This document shows, in pieces, positions 35,982 to 45,044 of a stretch of 64,000 nt of DNA (positions are counted from its first letter, which is position 1; every line of letters starts with the position of its first letter). A model generated the notes under the pieces. It made no database searches. It had not been told where the DNA came from and saw only the letters and a program-made list of their open reading frames with translations. The stretch is taken from positions 682,001-746,000 of the forward strand of contig NZ_CP059600.1 of NCBI RefSeq assembly GCF_022369475.1, read 5' to 3'. The translations under genes and the position numbers were made by a program. The stretch comes from Campylobacter sp. RM12651 (GTDB lineage Bacteria > Campylobacterota > Campylobacteria > Campylobacterales > Campylobacteraceae).

Positions 35982-37061
35982 ATGAAAAAAATTGTATTTT
36001 TAGGTGCTGGGTATGCAAATTTAAGTCTAATTAAAAAGATTAAAAAGAAAAATCTAAGAAAAGCAGAATTTATACTAATTAACAATAATTCTTATCATTA
36101 TAAAACGACAGAATTACACAAAATAGCAGCAAGAGAAAGCGAAAAAGACATAGTAATAAATCTAAAAAGCATACTGCCTAAAGATATAACTTTAATTTGT
36201 GATAATGTAAAAAGTATTGAAAATGGCAAAGTTATTTGCGAGAATGCAAATTATGATTATGATGAGCTTTATGTTGGGCTTGGTGCGAGTGTAAATACCT
36301 TTGGCATTGATGGACTTGATGAATGCTTAAATATTATAAATTATAAAAACGCTTTAAAAACTGCTGAAACACTTTATAAAAATCTTGAGCTTTATGAGAA
36401 TAAAAATGTAATTATTTGTGGTGCGGGGCTTAGTGGAGTAGAACTTTGTGGCTCAATCGCTACAACTTGCAAAAATCTAGGAATTAGCATTAATTTATAT
36501 TTGGTTGAAGCAATGGATGAGATTTTGCCTGTTTATACTAAAGATTTAGCTAAAAAAGCTAGAAATTATTTAGAAAATCTAGGCGTAAAAGTTCTAAGCT
36601 CTCATAAAATAATCAAAAAAGTTGATGATAAATTATTCTTAAACGATGAAAATAATTATATAAAAGCAAAAACTATAATTTTTACAGCTGGAGTTAAGGG
36701 TAGTGAAGTAATTGCAAATAGTGGCTTTAATCACAAAAATAATAGAGTTTTAGTGAATGAGTATTTAATGGCACCTAATTTTGATAATTGCTATGTTTTA
36801 GGAGATTTAGCGATTGTTTCAAATTTCGCACCTACTGCACAAATTGCTTGTAAGCAAGGAAAATACCTAGCAAAAAGACTAAATGCAAGACTTGAAGGAA
36901 TTGAGTTTAATGAACCTTTTAAATACAATGATAAAGGTAGCATTTGTTCGGTTGGAAAAGACTATGCAATAGGCGTTATTTTAGGTAAAACTTATAGTGG
37001 TTTTATGGCAAAAAGTCTTAAAAAATTAACCGAAATAGAATGGAGTGAAACTCTAAAGTAA
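35982..37061 (+). CDS. FAD/NAD(P)-dependent oxidoreductase, type II NADH dehydrogenase-like
   Basis: A 359-residue pyridine nucleotide-disulfide oxidoreductase fold protein: N-terminal FAD site KIVFLGAGYANLSLIKKI, central NAD(P) site NVIICGAGLSGVELCGSIA, and C-terminal FAD contact CYVLGDLAIVSNFAPTAQIACKQGKYLAK. The architecture matches NDH-2 (Ndh), which passes electrons from NADH to quinone without pumping protons. A hydrophobic or amphipathic C-terminus is short here, so membrane binding is less certain. It stands alone and converges on bioA. Confidence 0.78.
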   Translation: MKKIVFLGAGYANLSLIKKIKKKNLRKAEFILINNNSYHYKTTELHKIAARESEKDIVINLKSILPKDITLICDNVKSIENGKVICENANYDYDELYVGLGASVNTFGIDGLDECLNIINYKNALKTAETLYKNLELYENKNVIICGAGLSGVELCGSIATTCKNLGISINLYLVEAMDEILPVYTKDLAKKARNYLENLGVKVLSSHKIIKKVDDKLFLNDENNYIKAKTIIFTAGVKGSEVIANSGFNHKNNRVLVNEYLMAPNFDNCYVLGDLAIVSNFAPTAQIACKQGKYLAKRLNARLEGIEFNEPFKYNDKGSICSVGKDYAIGVILGKTYSGFMAKSLKKLTEIEWSETLK

Positions 37062-37078
37062 AACATTAAAACAATTTT

Positions 37079-37108
37079 AAGAATTTGAAATTCTCATTTC
37101 ACATTCTT
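37079..37108. terminator. Bidirectional terminator between the NDH-2-like gene and bioA
   Basis: A 13-bp stem with one mismatch (AAGAATTTGAAAT against ATTTCACATTCTT, 4-nt loop) lies between convergent genes and covers the bioA stop codon at 37094-37096. Confidence 0.6.
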
Positions 37109-38380
37109 AAATCTCAAAATCTCTTTTATGCTATTTATTACATAATTTATCTCATCGTTATTGATTACATAAGGTGGCATAAAATAAATCGTATTGCCAA
37201 GTGGTCTTAAAAGTAACCCATATTCAAGTGCTTTTAGATATACTTCAAGCCCAAATCTAGGATTAAAATGCTCTATATCAAATGCAAACACCATTCCTTG
37301 ATGCCTAACATTTCGCACACTCTTAAATTCAGCAAATCCTTGCCAAAGTGAGTTTATATACTCGCTTTTAATTTTATTTTGATTTATAACATTATCTTTA
37401 GTAAATATATCTAAAGTTGCATTCGCAGCAGCACAAGCAAGTGCATTTCCTGTATAGCTATGTGAATGCAAAAACGCCTTGTATTCGCTATATGGAGCAT
37501 AAAATTCATTATAAATTTCATCATTTGTAATTACTACACTAATTGGCAAATACCCACCGCTAAGCCCTTTGCTAAGGCATAAAAAATCAGGCACAATTTC
37601 ACACTGCTCTAAAGCAAACATAGTCCCGCTTCTTCCAAATCCAACGGCAATTTCATCAAAAATTATATCAATATCATAAGATTTTGCTAACCAACAAGCC
37701 TTTTTAATAAACTTAGCTGAATACATATTCATTGAACCTGCACACTGAATTAAAGGCTCAAGTATAAAGGCATTTATGTTTTTATGCTCTTTTTCAAGTA
37801 ATTTTTCAAGCTCTTTTAATTCATTTTCATAATCTAGCCCACTTGGTGCAGGAGTGTTTAAGCATTCAAGCAAAAGTGGTTTATAAGTCTTTTTATAAAG
37901 CTCAACATCGCTTACGCTTAGTGCAGCTATCGTTTCTCCGTGATATGAATTACTAAGTGATAAAAATTTGTTTTTTAATTTTCCTTGCAAAAGATTTTTA
38001 TGAAAACTCATCTTAAGTGCTACTTCAACAGCACTTGAGCCATTATCAGCATAAAAGCATTTATTAAGCTTAGTTGGTAGTAAATCAGTAAGTCTTTTTG
38101 ATAATCTTATAATGCTTTCGTGAGAAAATCCAGCCATTATGATATGCTCTAAAGTGTTTAATTGCTCGTAAATTTTACTATTTATATAATCATTGCTATG
38201 TCCGAAAAGATTTACCCACCAAGAGCTAACGCAATCAATATATGATTTATCATTAAAATCATATAAATACACACCTTTTGCCCTTTTTATAGGGATTAAT
38301 GGCACAAATTCGTGCTCTTTCATTTGCGTGCAAGGGTGCCAAATATGTGCTAAATCAAGTTTTACTAATTCTTCTTGCAT
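37094..38380 (-). CDS. bioA: Adenosylmethionine-8-amino-7-oxononanoate aminotransferase
   Basis: A 428-residue class III aminotransferase that makes 7,8-diaminopelargonic acid (DAPA) from KAPA using S-adenosylmethionine. N-terminal [14 protein letters not shown] is typical of BioA, followed by [52 protein letters not shown] and the PLP lysine in [18 protein letters not shown]. It is divergent from bioF with only 48 bp between start codons, so both are probably regulated together. Confidence 0.95.
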   Translation of the reverse strand: MQEELVKLDLAHIWHPCTQMKEHEFVPLIPIKRAKGVYLYDFNDKSYIDCVSSWWVNLFGHSNDYINSKIYEQLNTLEHIIMAGFSHESIIRLSKRLTDLLPTKLNKCFYADNGSSAVEVALKMSFHKNLLQGKLKNKFLSLSNSYHGETIAALSVSDVELYKKTYKPLLLECLNTPAPSGLDYENELKELEKLLEKEHKNINAFILEPLIQCAGSMNMYSAKFIKKACWLAKSYDIDIIFDEIAVGFGRSGTMFALEQCEIVPDFLCLSKGLSGGYLPISVVITNDEIYNEFYAPYSEYKAFLHSHSYTGNALACAAANATLDIFTKDNVINQNKIKSEYINSLWQGFAEFKSVRNVRHQGMVFAFDIEHFNPRFGLEVYLKALEYGLLLRPLGNTIYFMPPYVINNDEINYVINSIKEILRFKNVK

Positions 38381-38428
38381 TTATAACTCCTTTATAAATT
38401 TTAATTAAAATTATTATAAAGGATAAAA
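38381..38428. promoter_or_regulatory. bioA/bioF divergent intergenic region
   Basis: A 48-bp gap containing both ribosome-binding sites (AGGAG for bioA, AAAGGAT for bioF) and a 16-nt perfect palindrome AATTTTAATTAAAATT at 38397-38412 in the centre. It has no similarity to the enterobacterial BirA operator. The promoters must overlap each other or lie inside the opposing genes. Confidence 0.4.
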
Positions 38429-39529
38429 ATGCAAAACTTATTAAATGAATTAAAAAAAGAAAATAATTTTAGAGAACTAAAAAGATTTAAAAATGATGGT
38501 AAATTTGTGATTTTCAATGATAAAAGACTGCTTAATTTTGCTAGTAATGATTATTTAGGAATTGCAAGTAGCGGTGAACTTGAACGAGAGTTTTTAAAAA
38601 ATCATTTTGCACTTAGCTCAAGCGCTAGTAGAAGTCTTGGTGGCGGTGGAGATGAATACTTTTTGTTTGAAGAATACTTATCGTCTTTATATAAAAATGA
38701 AGCGCTTTTATTTAGCAGTGGGTTTTTGCTAAATTATAGTTGTTTAAGTGCTTTAGCTACTTTAAAAAATACGCTTTTTTTAGCTGATAAAAAAGTTCAT
38801 GCAAGTATCATTGATGGCATAAAGCATTCTAATTTTAAACGCTTTAAACACAATGATATAAATGATTTAGAAAAATTATTGCAAACGAATTTAAATTATG
38901 AAAAAATCATAATAATTTGCGAGAGTTTATATAGTATGGATGCAGATTTTGCACCACTTGATAAGCTTTTAGAACTTAAGAAAAAATATAAAAACATTAT
39001 GCTTTATGTTGATGAAGCACATAGTATTGGCTCACTAGGTATTAATGGGCTTGGACTTGGACACTTAAAAGACATTGATTTTTTAGTTCTTACATTTGGC
39101 AAAAGCATTGCTAGTATGGGTGCTGCGATGATTTGCTCAAAAGAAGCAAAAGATTTTTTTATAAACAAGGCTAGGGGGTTAATTTATTCAACCGCTTTAC
39201 CGCCTATTAATGTAGCTTATTCGCATTTTGTGTTTTCAAAATTGGCTAATTTTGATAAATTAAGAGAGCATTTACAAAATCTTAGCTCATATTTAAATGA
39301 ATTGCTAAAAGATAAAATAAAGGGCGTTAGTTATATAAAAATGATAGTTTTAGGAGATAATGAAAAAGCTAATTTTTACTCGGCAAGACTTATGCAAAAA
39401 GGCTTTTTTGCTCCAAGTATAAAAACTCCAACCGTAGCTATTAAAGATACAGGAATAAGACTATCAATAAATGCTAGTATGGATTTTAGCGATTTAGATA
39501 ATTTTGCTAAGGCTTTTTATGAAATTTGA
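38429..39529 (+). CDS. bioF: 8-amino-7-oxononanoate synthase
   Basis: A 366-residue PLP enzyme that condenses pimeloyl-ACP with alanine to KAPA. Conserved segments are LLNFASNDYLGIAS, ASRSLGGGGDEYFLFE, FSSGFLLNYSCLSAL, DEAHSIGSLGINGLG and the PLP lysine region FLVLTFGKSIASMGAAMICS. Start of the plus-strand bioF-bioG-bioC run; bioG begins inside its last 11 bp. Confidence 0.95.
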   Translation: MQNLLNELKKENNFRELKRFKNDGKFVIFNDKRLLNFASNDYLGIASSGELEREFLKNHFALSSSASRSLGGGGDEYFLFEEYLSSLYKNEALLFSSGFLLNYSCLSALATLKNTLFLADKKVHASIIDGIKHSNFKRFKHNDINDLEKLLQTNLNYEKIIIICESLYSMDADFAPLDKLLELKKKYKNIMLYVDEAHSIGSLGINGLGLGHLKDIDFLVLTFGKSIASMGAAMICSKEAKDFFINKARGLIYSTALPPINVAYSHFVFSKLANFDKLREHLQNLSSYLNELLKDKIKGVSYIKMIVLGDNEKANFYSARLMQKGFFAPSIKTPTVAIKDTGIRLSINASMDFSDLDNFAKAFYEI

Positions 39530-40106
39530 GTTTTTACATAAAAATAATTCTAGTGATTTGGTGCTATTTTTCGGTGGTTTTGGATTTTTACCGAGTGCTT
39601 ATAATTTAGCTTCTAAAAATGATGTTTTAATGGTTTATGATTATTTGGAATTTGATTTAGGATTTTTAGAGATTTGTAAAACTTATAAAAACATTAAACT
39701 AATCGCTTTTTCAATGGGTGTTATGGTGTCTTGCAAGTGTGATTTAAGTTCGCTTAATATCGTGCAAAAAATAGCGATAAATGGCACTATAAAAGGTATT
39801 GATGATGAGTTGGGAATTAGCGAAAAGCTTTTTAAAATTACGGCTAAAAGATTTGATAAAGAAAGCTTTTTAAATAATTGTGGCGGGATAAATAAGGCAT
39901 TTAATCAAAATCCTAAAGATGAGCTTTTAAGTATTATAGAAATTTCTAAAAAGCCTTGTATTTGGCAAGATTATGATTTGGCATACTCATCAAATGATGA
40001 TAAAATTTTCCCACAAAATGCACTTTTAAAAAGCTTTAAAAATATTAATAAAATCAATGCTTCTCATTTTTGCTTTGATGAGTTTTTAAGCTGGGATGAA
40101 ATATGA
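39519..40106 (+). CDS. bioG: Pimeloyl-ACP methyl ester esterase BioG (DUF452)
   Basis: An alpha/beta-hydrolase of about 195 residues (DUF452/BioG type) that should remove the methyl group from pimeloyl-ACP methyl ester, ending the disguised-fatty-acid stage of biotin synthesis. The nucleophile elbow is LIAFSMGVMVS, the acid is in YSSNDDKIFPQ, and the histidine is in ASHFCFDEF. The ATG at 39519 is preferred (MKFEFLHKNN, AAGG upstream) over 39504; either overlaps bioF. It sits between bioF and bioC, which fixes the assignment. Confidence 0.88.
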   Translation: MKFEFLHKNNSSDLVLFFGGFGFLPSAYNLASKNDVLMVYDYLEFDLGFLEICKTYKNIKLIAFSMGVMVSCKCDLSSLNIVQKIAINGTIKGIDDELGISEKLFKITAKRFDKESFLNNCGGINKAFNQNPKDELLSIIEISKKPCIWQDYDLAYSSNDDKIFPQNALLKSFKNINKINASHFCFDEFLSWDEI

Positions 40107-40777
40107 AAAGTTTTTTAAGAGCAAAAGATACTTATTTTAAAAATGCTATCGTGCAAAATGATATGAGAGAAGTTTTGCTTAGCGAAATAAATGGGCGTTT
40201 TGATAGGGTGCTTGAGCTTGGCTCAAATAGGGGTGAGTTTAGTAAAATGGTAGCTAAAAAGATAGAATTTAGTGAGTTTTATTGCGTGGATATTAATGAT
40301 TTTAGCTGTGATTATGGTAAGGAATTTATTTTCGTAAAGCACGATTTAAGAGATTTTGAAAACTCATTTTTAGCTAAAATGGATTTTGATTTAGTTATTT
40401 CAAATGCGTGTTTTCAGTGGCTTGATTTAGCAAAATTAATAAATGAAATTTCTAAATCAAATTCTAAGCTAATTTTTAGCACTTTTGGAGTGAATAATCT
40501 TTGGCAAATTAATGAGCATTTTGGTGTGGGGCTTGAGTATTTAAATATTGATGAAATAGAGCAGATTTTAAAGCCACATTATAAAAATATAAAGATTTTT
40601 GAGAAAGATTATGAGTTAAATTTTAGCTCAAGTATTGAGCTTTTTAGGCATTTAAAGCTTAGTGGAGTAAATGCCTTTAGCGGGGTATTTTTAGGTAAAA
40701 ATGATTTAAAAATCTTTAATGATAAATATCACAATACCTTAAACTACCACGCTATTTTCGTTAGTGCTAATAATTAA
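40103..40777 (+). CDS. bioC: Malonyl-ACP O-methyltransferase
   Basis: A 224-residue SAM-dependent methyltransferase that masks the malonyl carboxyl group to start pimelate synthesis. The SAM site is RVLELGSNRGEFSKMVA, followed by DLVISNACFQWLDL (the SNACFQW motif is typical of BioC) and a C-terminal HLKLSGVNAF. It overlaps bioG by 4 bp. Its last ~140 bp (40636-40777) are repeated almost exactly at 42953-43095, downstream of the restriction-modification genes. Confidence 0.92.
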   Translation: MKSFLRAKDTYFKNAIVQNDMREVLLSEINGRFDRVLELGSNRGEFSKMVAKKIEFSEFYCVDINDFSCDYGKEFIFVKHDLRDFENSFLAKMDFDLVISNACFQWLDLAKLINEISKSNSKLIFSTFGVNNLWQINEHFGVGLEYLNIDEIEQILKPHYKNIKIFEKDYELNFSSSIELFRHLKLSGVNAFSGVFLGKNDLKIFNDKYHNTLNYHAIFVSANN

Positions 40778-40820
40778 AAAAATAATGTAGAATTAAATAA
40801 AAATATCAAGAAAGAAGAAT

Positions 40821-41810
40821 ATGAGTAGAAAAATAATATCTTTATTTTCAGGTGCTGGTGGTCTTGATTTGGGGTTTTTAAAAGCTGGATTTGAGATACT
40901 TGTAGCTAATGAATATGATAAAAGTATATGGGAAACCTATGAAAAAAATCATAAAGTAAAGCTTATAAAAAAGGATATTAAAGATGTAAAAATTGATGAA
41001 CTTCCAAAATGTGATGGTATTATCGGTGGACCTCCGTGCCAATCTTGGAGTGAAGCAGGAACATTGAAGGGTATTGATGATCCTAGAGGACAGCTTTTTT
41101 ATGAATATATTAGAATTTTAAAAGCCTTAAAGCCTAAATTTTTTTTAGCTGAAAATGTAAAAGGTATGATGTCAAAAAGACATAGTGAAGCTGTGAAAAA
41201 TATAATTTATGAGTTTGAAAATGCTGGTTACGATGTATTTGTAAATGTTGTAAATGCAAGTGATTATGGAGTAGCTCAAGATAGGTTAAGGGTTTTTTAC
41301 GTAGGTTTTAGGAAAGATTTGAATTTAAGATTTATTACACCATTACCATATAAAAACAAAATAACTTTTAAAGATGTAATATATGATTTAAAAGATAGTG
41401 CCATACCTGCTTTAGATAACAATAAATCGAATAGTGATAAATGTAAAATACCGAATCATGAATATTTTATAGGTTCTTATTCTAGTATTTTTATGAGTAG
41501 AAATAGGGTTCGAACTTGGAACGAGCCAGCATTTACCGTTCAAGCTTCTGGAAGACAAGCTCAATTACACCCACAAGCTCCAAAAATGCCAAAAGTGGAT
41601 AAAAATAAACATATCTTCAAAGAAGGTTTTGAGAGTTTATATAGAAGACTTAGTGTTAGAGAGTGTGCTAGAGTTCAAGGTTTTGATGATAATTTTAAAT
41701 TTTATTACGATAAACTTGAAGATGGTTATAAAATGATAGGTAATGCTGTTCCGATTAATTTAGCTTATGAAATGGCAAAAGCTATCAATAATTTGCTAAA
41801 AGGAGTTTAA
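40821..41810 (+). CDS. HaeIII-type cytosine-5 DNA methyltransferase (GGCC)
   Basis: A 329-residue C5-cytosine methyltransferase with all main motifs: I ([16 protein letters not shown]), IV with the catalytic Cys (GGPPCQSW), VI (FLAENVKGM), VIII ([16 protein letters not shown]), IX ([14 protein letters not shown]) and X ([13 protein letters not shown]). The match to my recollection of M.HaeIII is very close even in the target-recognition region ([30 protein letters not shown]), so GGCC specificity is predicted. It is paired with the HaeIII-type endonuclease (1-bp overlap). It protects host DNA and sits in the bioC/bioB junction. Confidence 0.92.
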   Translation: MSRKIISLFSGAGGLDLGFLKAGFEILVANEYDKSIWETYEKNHKVKLIKKDIKDVKIDELPKCDGIIGGPPCQSWSEAGTLKGIDDPRGQLFYEYIRILKALKPKFFLAENVKGMMSKRHSEAVKNIIYEFENAGYDVFVNVVNASDYGVAQDRLRVFYVGFRKDLNLRFITPLPYKNKITFKDVIYDLKDSAIPALDNNKSNSDKCKIPNHEYFIGSYSSIFMSRNRVRTWNEPAFTVQASGRQAQLHPQAPKMPKVDKNKHIFKEGFESLYRRLSVRECARVQGFDDNFKFYYDKLEDGYKMIGNAVPINLAYEMAKAINNLLKGV

Positions 41811-42742
41811 TGAGTAATAAAAGTAATAATCAAGGAAGAGCTTATGAATTTGCTTATTTAATTAATTTAGAGTATGAAATAGGCAAACATAGAAAAGTAA
41901 AAGTGATTGAAAATAGCAGTTACAAAGCAGCTAAAAAAGCTTGGGATAGTTTAAATGATATTGAAAAAGATATGTATAAAACTAGCGCCTTAGCTGGAAT
42001 AGGCAAAATTTTTGAACTAGAACCATTGATTTTAGAAAATAGTAATGATGAGGTGGAGCTTTCAATTCAATCAGATGATAAAGGTAAGGATGCTGATGTA
42101 AGAGATGTTTTAATAAAAAGAAATGATATTAGTTGGGAAATTGGACTGAGTATTAAGCATAATCATTTTGCTGTAAAACATTCAAGATTATCAAAAAAAT
42201 TAGATTTTGGTCAAAAATGGTACGGGTTTAAATGTTCTGATAATTACTGGAATGAGATTAAACCAATTTTTGATTTTTTAGATAATAGCAAAGGCTTAAA
42301 ATGGAGCGAATTGCATAATAAAGATGATGTATATATTTCATTATTAAATGCTTTTAGAAACGAGATATTACAACAATACGCTTTAAATCAAGGAAAAGTT
42401 GCAAAATCTATGGTGGAATATTTATTAGGAGAATTTGACTTTTATAAATTAATAAGTATTGATAAGAAACAAACAACTCAAATACAAGCTTATAATATGC
42501 ACGGAGATTTAGGCAAGAAAAGTCAAGTTGAAGTTCCTTTGGTATGCTTGCCAAATCAAATCATTTATTTAGATTTCAAAAAAGATAGTAAAAACACACT
42601 AGAGCTTTATTTAAATAATGGGTGGCAATTTTCATTTAGAATTCATAATGCTTCTACTATGGTTGAAAGTAGTTTAAAGTTTGATGTTCAAATTATAGGA
42701 ATGCCAGTTAGTGTTCTTACAATAAATTGTATTTGGCTTTAA
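41810..42742 (+). CDS. HaeIII-family restriction endonuclease
   Basis: A 310-residue protein that starts SNNQGRAYEFAYLINLEYEI and fits the HaeIII restriction endonuclease family. A candidate catalytic core is SDDKGKDADVRDVLIKRNDISWEIGLSIKHNH (Asp...Glu-x-x-x-x-Lys spacing of the PD-(D/E)XK type). It should cut unmethylated GGCC. The start overlaps the methyltransferase stop (TAATG), so the pair is translationally coupled, and a terminator follows at once. The frame is intact, so the system could be active. Confidence 0.85.
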   Translation: MSNKSNNQGRAYEFAYLINLEYEIGKHRKVKVIENSSYKAAKKAWDSLNDIEKDMYKTSALAGIGKIFELEPLILENSNDEVELSIQSDDKGKDADVRDVLIKRNDISWEIGLSIKHNHFAVKHSRLSKKLDFGQKWYGFKCSDNYWNEIKPIFDFLDNSKGLKWSELHNKDDVYISLLNAFRNEILQQYALNQGKVAKSMVEYLLGEFDFYKLISIDKKQTTQIQAYNMHGDLGKKSQVEVPLVCLPNQIIYLDFKKDSKNTLELYLNNGWQFSFRIHNASTMVESSLKFDVQIIGMPVSVLTINCIWL

Positions 42743-42765
42743 TACCCCATTAATGGGGTATTTTT
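42743..42765 (+). terminator. Terminator of the R-M operon
   Basis: An 18-nt perfect palindrome TACCCCATTAATGGGGTA begins immediately after the endonuclease stop and runs into TTTTT. It ends directly at the bioB' fragment. Confidence 0.85.
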
Positions 42766-42880
42766 ACAACTCTTAGCTACTTCATAGCCACTTTTTAAGA
42801 TTAGTTCTACATTCTTTATATTTTCTTCGCCTTTTGTGGTTAGATAATCTTCTAACACGATTTCAAATATAGCTTTACTA
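42764..42880 (-). pseudogene. Degraded fragment of the bioB 3' end (bioB')
   Basis: On the minus strand this stretch still encodes DYLTTKGEE...VELILKSGYEVAKSC and the stop, matching the C-terminus of the intact BioB encoded at 45045-45881. It differs by scattered substitutions (roughly one base in ten by eye) and by loss of 15 bp (codons for about AGINA) upstream of the DYLTTKGEE segment. Similarity ends near 42880. It cannot make a functional protein and marks one edge of a duplication. Confidence 0.85.
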
Positions 42881-42952
42881 ACCTTTGATTTAGATATTTT
42901 GTTAATTTTATTATAATGGTATTATTTAAAATATATAAATATTTATTTTAAG

Positions 42953-43095
42953 TTGAGCTTTTTAGGCATTTAAAACTTAGTGGAGTAAATGCCTTTAGCG
43001 GGGTATTTTTAGGTAAAAATGATTTAAAAATCTTTAATGATAAATATCACAATACCTTAAACTACCACGCCATTTTCGTTAGTGCTAGCAAATGA
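42953..43095 (+). pseudogene. Fragment of the bioC 3' end (bioC')
   Basis: This segment repeats the last ~140 bp of bioC (40636-40777) with only about two mismatches before the final codons (SASK-stop instead of SANN-stop). It has no start of its own. The copy ends 5 bp before the stop codon of the chemoreceptor gene, so the chemoreceptor abuts a bioC end just as the R-M genes abut the intact bioC. Confidence 0.9.
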
Positions 43096-43100
43096 TTTAC

Positions 43101-44789
43101 TCAAGTTCTAAATTCATTTAGTTTTGAGTTTAATTTTTCTGTAATATTGCTAAGATGATTTGCTGCCCCTGCTATTTCTTCTACGCTTCTTGCGTTTTCG
43201 TGAGTTATTTTATTGATATTATTAACTCCTGATAATATATCATCCATAACCTTGCTAGTGATTATATAATCATCTACGGTTTGATTTGAAATTCCTATTA
43301 CATTATTCATAGCTTCATTCATATCGTTCATAGTTTTTTGAGTATTATCAGCTAATTTTGTCAGTTCCCCAATGCTTTTTGCATTTAGGCTCATTTGACC
43401 ACTTGCATCTTCTATACCTTGCGTTATAACACTTATTGTTGCGTTTATTTCTACTAATGAATGCTGGGTTCTTTCTGCTAATTTTCTTACTTCATCAGCT
43501 ACTACGGCAAATCCACGCCCATGCTCTCCTGCTCTTGCTGCTTCAATTGCAGCGTTTAGTGCAAGTAGATTAGTCTGGTCTGCTACATCATTTATCATTT
43601 CTAAAATAGATTTAACATTATCAGCATCTTGACTAAGTCTTACTATCTTATCTGATACTTCAGCTTCTAAATTCGCACTTTGCATAATTTTTGTATTTAA
43701 TTCTGAAATAGATTTATTTACATCATTTATATATTTTAGAGCATTTACTAATTGGTTTTTGCCATCTTCTGCAGCTTTAACTCCGATTGCTAGAGTAGAG
43801 TTTGCACTATCTCCTTTATTAGCTACATCTCTTACTATCACAGAGCTTTGCTCAACACTTTGACCTGTATTTAAAGAACTTTGAGAAAGCTCATTTGCTA
43901 CACTAGCATTTTCGCTACTTATATTTTTAGCATCTACGATTAATAATCTAACTTTTTCTATAAAATCATTAATAGCTTTACTTGTTGCTGCTATTTCATC
44001 TTTACCATTTATAGGTAGTTTTTGAGTTAAATCTCCATCTCCACTACTTAATTCAGTAGCTCTACTTGTAAGATAATTAAGTGGTTTAGAGATTTGAAAT
44101 AATACAAAAAATATCAATATCGCAAGTATTATTATCCCAATAATCACTGCGTATGTTATGAATTTGATTCCAAATTCATTTATGTGAGAGTTCATATCGT
44201 CGTTGATTTTTTGTATTTCTTTCATTCCTTCATCTAAATCCACGGTGCAAGCATAGATAATTCCCATGCCTATATCTTTTTGAGCGTATATTAATACATT
44301 TCTTTCTTTGTTAATCATAGAATCAAAAAACTTAGTTTTAACATATCCACCATCTGGGTTTGCTGATGATTTGATTAAATCTTGAATAAAGTATTTTCCA
44401 TAAATATCTTTGTCATTTATATGATTTTTACCAATTCTTGCTTGAACATAATGAACTAGGTAGGTTCCATCTTCATCCATTGCGAAAAAATTCACTAATT
44501 TATTATGTAAATCCATATTGCTTAAGTATTTTATGGTGTTATTGTATGATACTTCTTTACTAATGCCTTTACTTTTTAAATCTAAATATAACTGGTCTGT
44601 CATATGATTTACACTATATACAACGCTTTGAGCAGTTTTTAAAGCATCGTCTAAGACTAATTTTTCAATAGATACATCAGTATCATCACTAATTGATTTC
44701 ATCGCACTATTTGATAAATAAATCATACTAGAGCATAAAATCACTAAAGACACAGCAATTATAATTGCTAATTTTTGAGATATTTTCAT
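43101..44789 (-). CDS. Methyl-accepting chemotaxis protein
   Basis: A chemoreceptor of about 562 residues. Transmembrane helix 1 (residues ~6-26) is followed by a periplasmic Cache-like sensor of ~175 residues, transmembrane helix 2 ([21 protein letters not shown]), a HAMP domain ([25 protein letters not shown]) and the signalling domain with the hairpin tip [38 protein letters not shown]. It relays ligand binding to CheA/CheW. The ATG at 44789 is chosen over 44795 because AGGAG (44797-44801) is 7 nt from the former and only 1 nt from the latter. A G10 tract flanks its predicted promoter. It lies inside the duplicated bioC/bioB junction, so it is probably acquired. Confidence 0.92.
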   Translation of the reverse strand: MKISQKLAIIIAVSLVILCSSMIYLSNSAMKSISDDTDVSIEKLVLDDALKTAQSVVYSVNHMTDQLYLDLKSKGISKEVSYNNTIKYLSNMDLHNKLVNFFAMDEDGTYLVHYVQARIGKNHINDKDIYGKYFIQDLIKSSANPDGGYVKTKFFDSMINKERNVLIYAQKDIGMGIIYACTVDLDEGMKEIQKINDDMNSHINEFGIKFITYAVIIGIIILAILIFFVLFQISKPLNYLTSRATELSSGDGDLTQKLPINGKDEIAATSKAINDFIEKVRLLIVDAKNISSENASVANELSQSSLNTGQSVEQSSVIVRDVANKGDSANSTLAIGVKAAEDGKNQLVNALKYINDVNKSISELNTKIMQSANLEAEVSDKIVRLSQDADNVKSILEMINDVADQTNLLALNAAIEAARAGEHGRGFAVVADEVRKLAERTQHSLVEINATISVITQGIEDASGQMSLNAKSIGELTKLADNTQKTMNDMNEAMNNVIGISNQTVDDYIITSKVMDDILSGVNNINKITHENARSVEEIAGAANHLSNITEKLNSKLNEFRT

Positions 44790-44876
44790 TCTCATTCTCC
44801 TATTGATAATAATTTCTAAATTAAGCTCCGTATATTAGCATAAAATTTACTTTTTATTCTTAAGCCTTTAAATATC

Positions 44877-44904
44877 TATATAGCAATGATTTAATATGTG
44901 TCAA
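44877..44904 (-). promoter_or_regulatory. Predicted sigma-70 type promoter of the chemoreceptor gene
   Basis: On the minus strand TTGACA (44899-44904) and TATATA (44877-44882) are separated by 16 bp, about 90 bp upstream of the chemoreceptor start. One base separates the -35 box from a C10 run (G10 on the plus strand), so changes in tract length would alter the DNA directly upstream of the promoter but not the spacer. Confidence 0.5.
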
Positions 44905-44905
44905 T

Positions 44906-44915
44906 GGGGGGGGGG
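44906..44915 (+). repeat. Intergenic G10 homopolymer tract
   Basis: Ten consecutive Gs in the 255-bp gap between the chemoreceptor start and the bioB stop. It is the only other G-run of this length besides that in the glycosyltransferase gene, and it sits one base upstream of the predicted -35 box of the chemoreceptor gene. Confidence 0.9.
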
Positions 44916-45003
44916 TATCTTAAGTTGTAACAAATAAAATAAATATTAATTTAATAGTATTTTGAATTTTTTAAAAAAAATATAAAAATTTTTATATAAA
45001 TTA

Positions 45004-45040
45004 TTTATGGAATTTGGATTTAAAATTCAAATTCCATAAA
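45004..45040 (-). terminator. Terminator of bioB
   Basis: A perfect 13-bp stem (TTTATGGAATTTG and its complement, 11-nt loop) starts 4 bp past the bioB stop and is followed on the minus strand by T-rich sequence. Confidence 0.65.
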
Positions 45041-45044
45041 ATTT

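Noticed and set aside
44896-44931. An 11-codon plus-strand frame that contains the G10 tract (ATG at 44896)
   Set aside because: It is too short, has no ribosome-binding site and ends at once. The promoter explanation on the minus strand is better supported.
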